From contig CAAGAM010000166.1 of NCBI GenBank assembly GCA_900767815.1, positions 1 through 29,899 of the forward strand: 29,899 nt of DNA, written 5' to 3'. The stretch comes from Clostridia bacterium. Its GTDB lineage: Bacteria; Bacillota; Clostridia; Christensenellales; Borkfalkiaceae. The first letter of the stretch is position 1, and each line of letters begins with the position of its first letter. Positions 29,846 through 29,899 of the stretch are shown here, piece by piece. The notes under the pieces are model-generated. The model was not told the DNA's origin and made no database searches. It saw only the letters and a program-made list of their open reading frames with translations. Position numbers and translations under genes: made by a program.

Positions 29846-29899
29846 TACTTGTAGCCGAGAAGAACCTCTGATAAACTCGCCTTGAAGCCGTCTTTTCTA
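29846..29899. other. Window end, nothing recognised
   Basis: No start codon with a ribosome binding site and no terminator is seen in the last 54 bases; they may belong to the structured element to the left. Confidence 0.4.

Overview
The window looks like a chromosomal segment from an anaerobic, endospore-forming member of the Clostridia, probably an uncultured gut-type lineage. The evidence is a gerA-gerB-gerC germination operon, an EndoA-like MazF, a TM1266-type hydrogenase-system regulator, BspA-like leucine-rich and InlB-type surface repeats, strong AGGAGG-type ribosome binding sites and consensus sigma-A promoters. Genus and species cannot be read from it.

Layout. (1) 1-3550 is an accessory, AT-rich stretch. 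It holds the start of a leftward gene, a 573-residue protein that looks 5'-truncated, a DUF4062 protein, and two tandem 180-bp copies of a structured element. (2) 3566-7816 holds a BspA-like lipoprotein behind a consensus promoter, then an attenuator-controlled operon: TM1266-like regulator, lipoprotein, permease and ATPase of a SsuABC/ThiXYZ-type ABC importer. (3) 7832-14623 is housekeeping: leuS (leftward), a YitT-family membrane protein, a solitary MazF/EndoA, and an NAD synthase with an extra N-terminal XRE helix-turn-helix domain. (4) 14636-18476 is the leftward gerABC operon. (5) 18558-21701 holds a NahK-like sugar kinase and a DXS-like transketolase with a non-canonical active site. (6) 21626-25044 is an AT-rich insert with a lipoprotein and a secreted subtilisin fused to a Hint domain. 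It is bounded by the 3' end of the transketolase gene and a diverged second copy of that same 3' end. (7) 25298-29670 encodes a 1284-residue membrane protein (XRE HTH, one TM helix, HtrA-like protease, InlB-type repeats, GLUG-like region), overlapping by 4 nt with a small membrane protein. The window ends in a long, interrupted hairpin.

Best candidates for something undescribed: the cytoplasmic DNA-binding/extracellular-protease fusion with its coupled membrane partner (25361-29670); the Hint-subtilisin cargo between duplicated gene ends (21570-25100); the HTH-NAD synthase fusion; the 180-bp structured repeats; the terminator-controlled leader at 4819-5019; and the long hairpin at 29747-29845. 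Functions are assigned from motifs and family memory only; no database search was run. Counts of matches and mismatches were made by hand.
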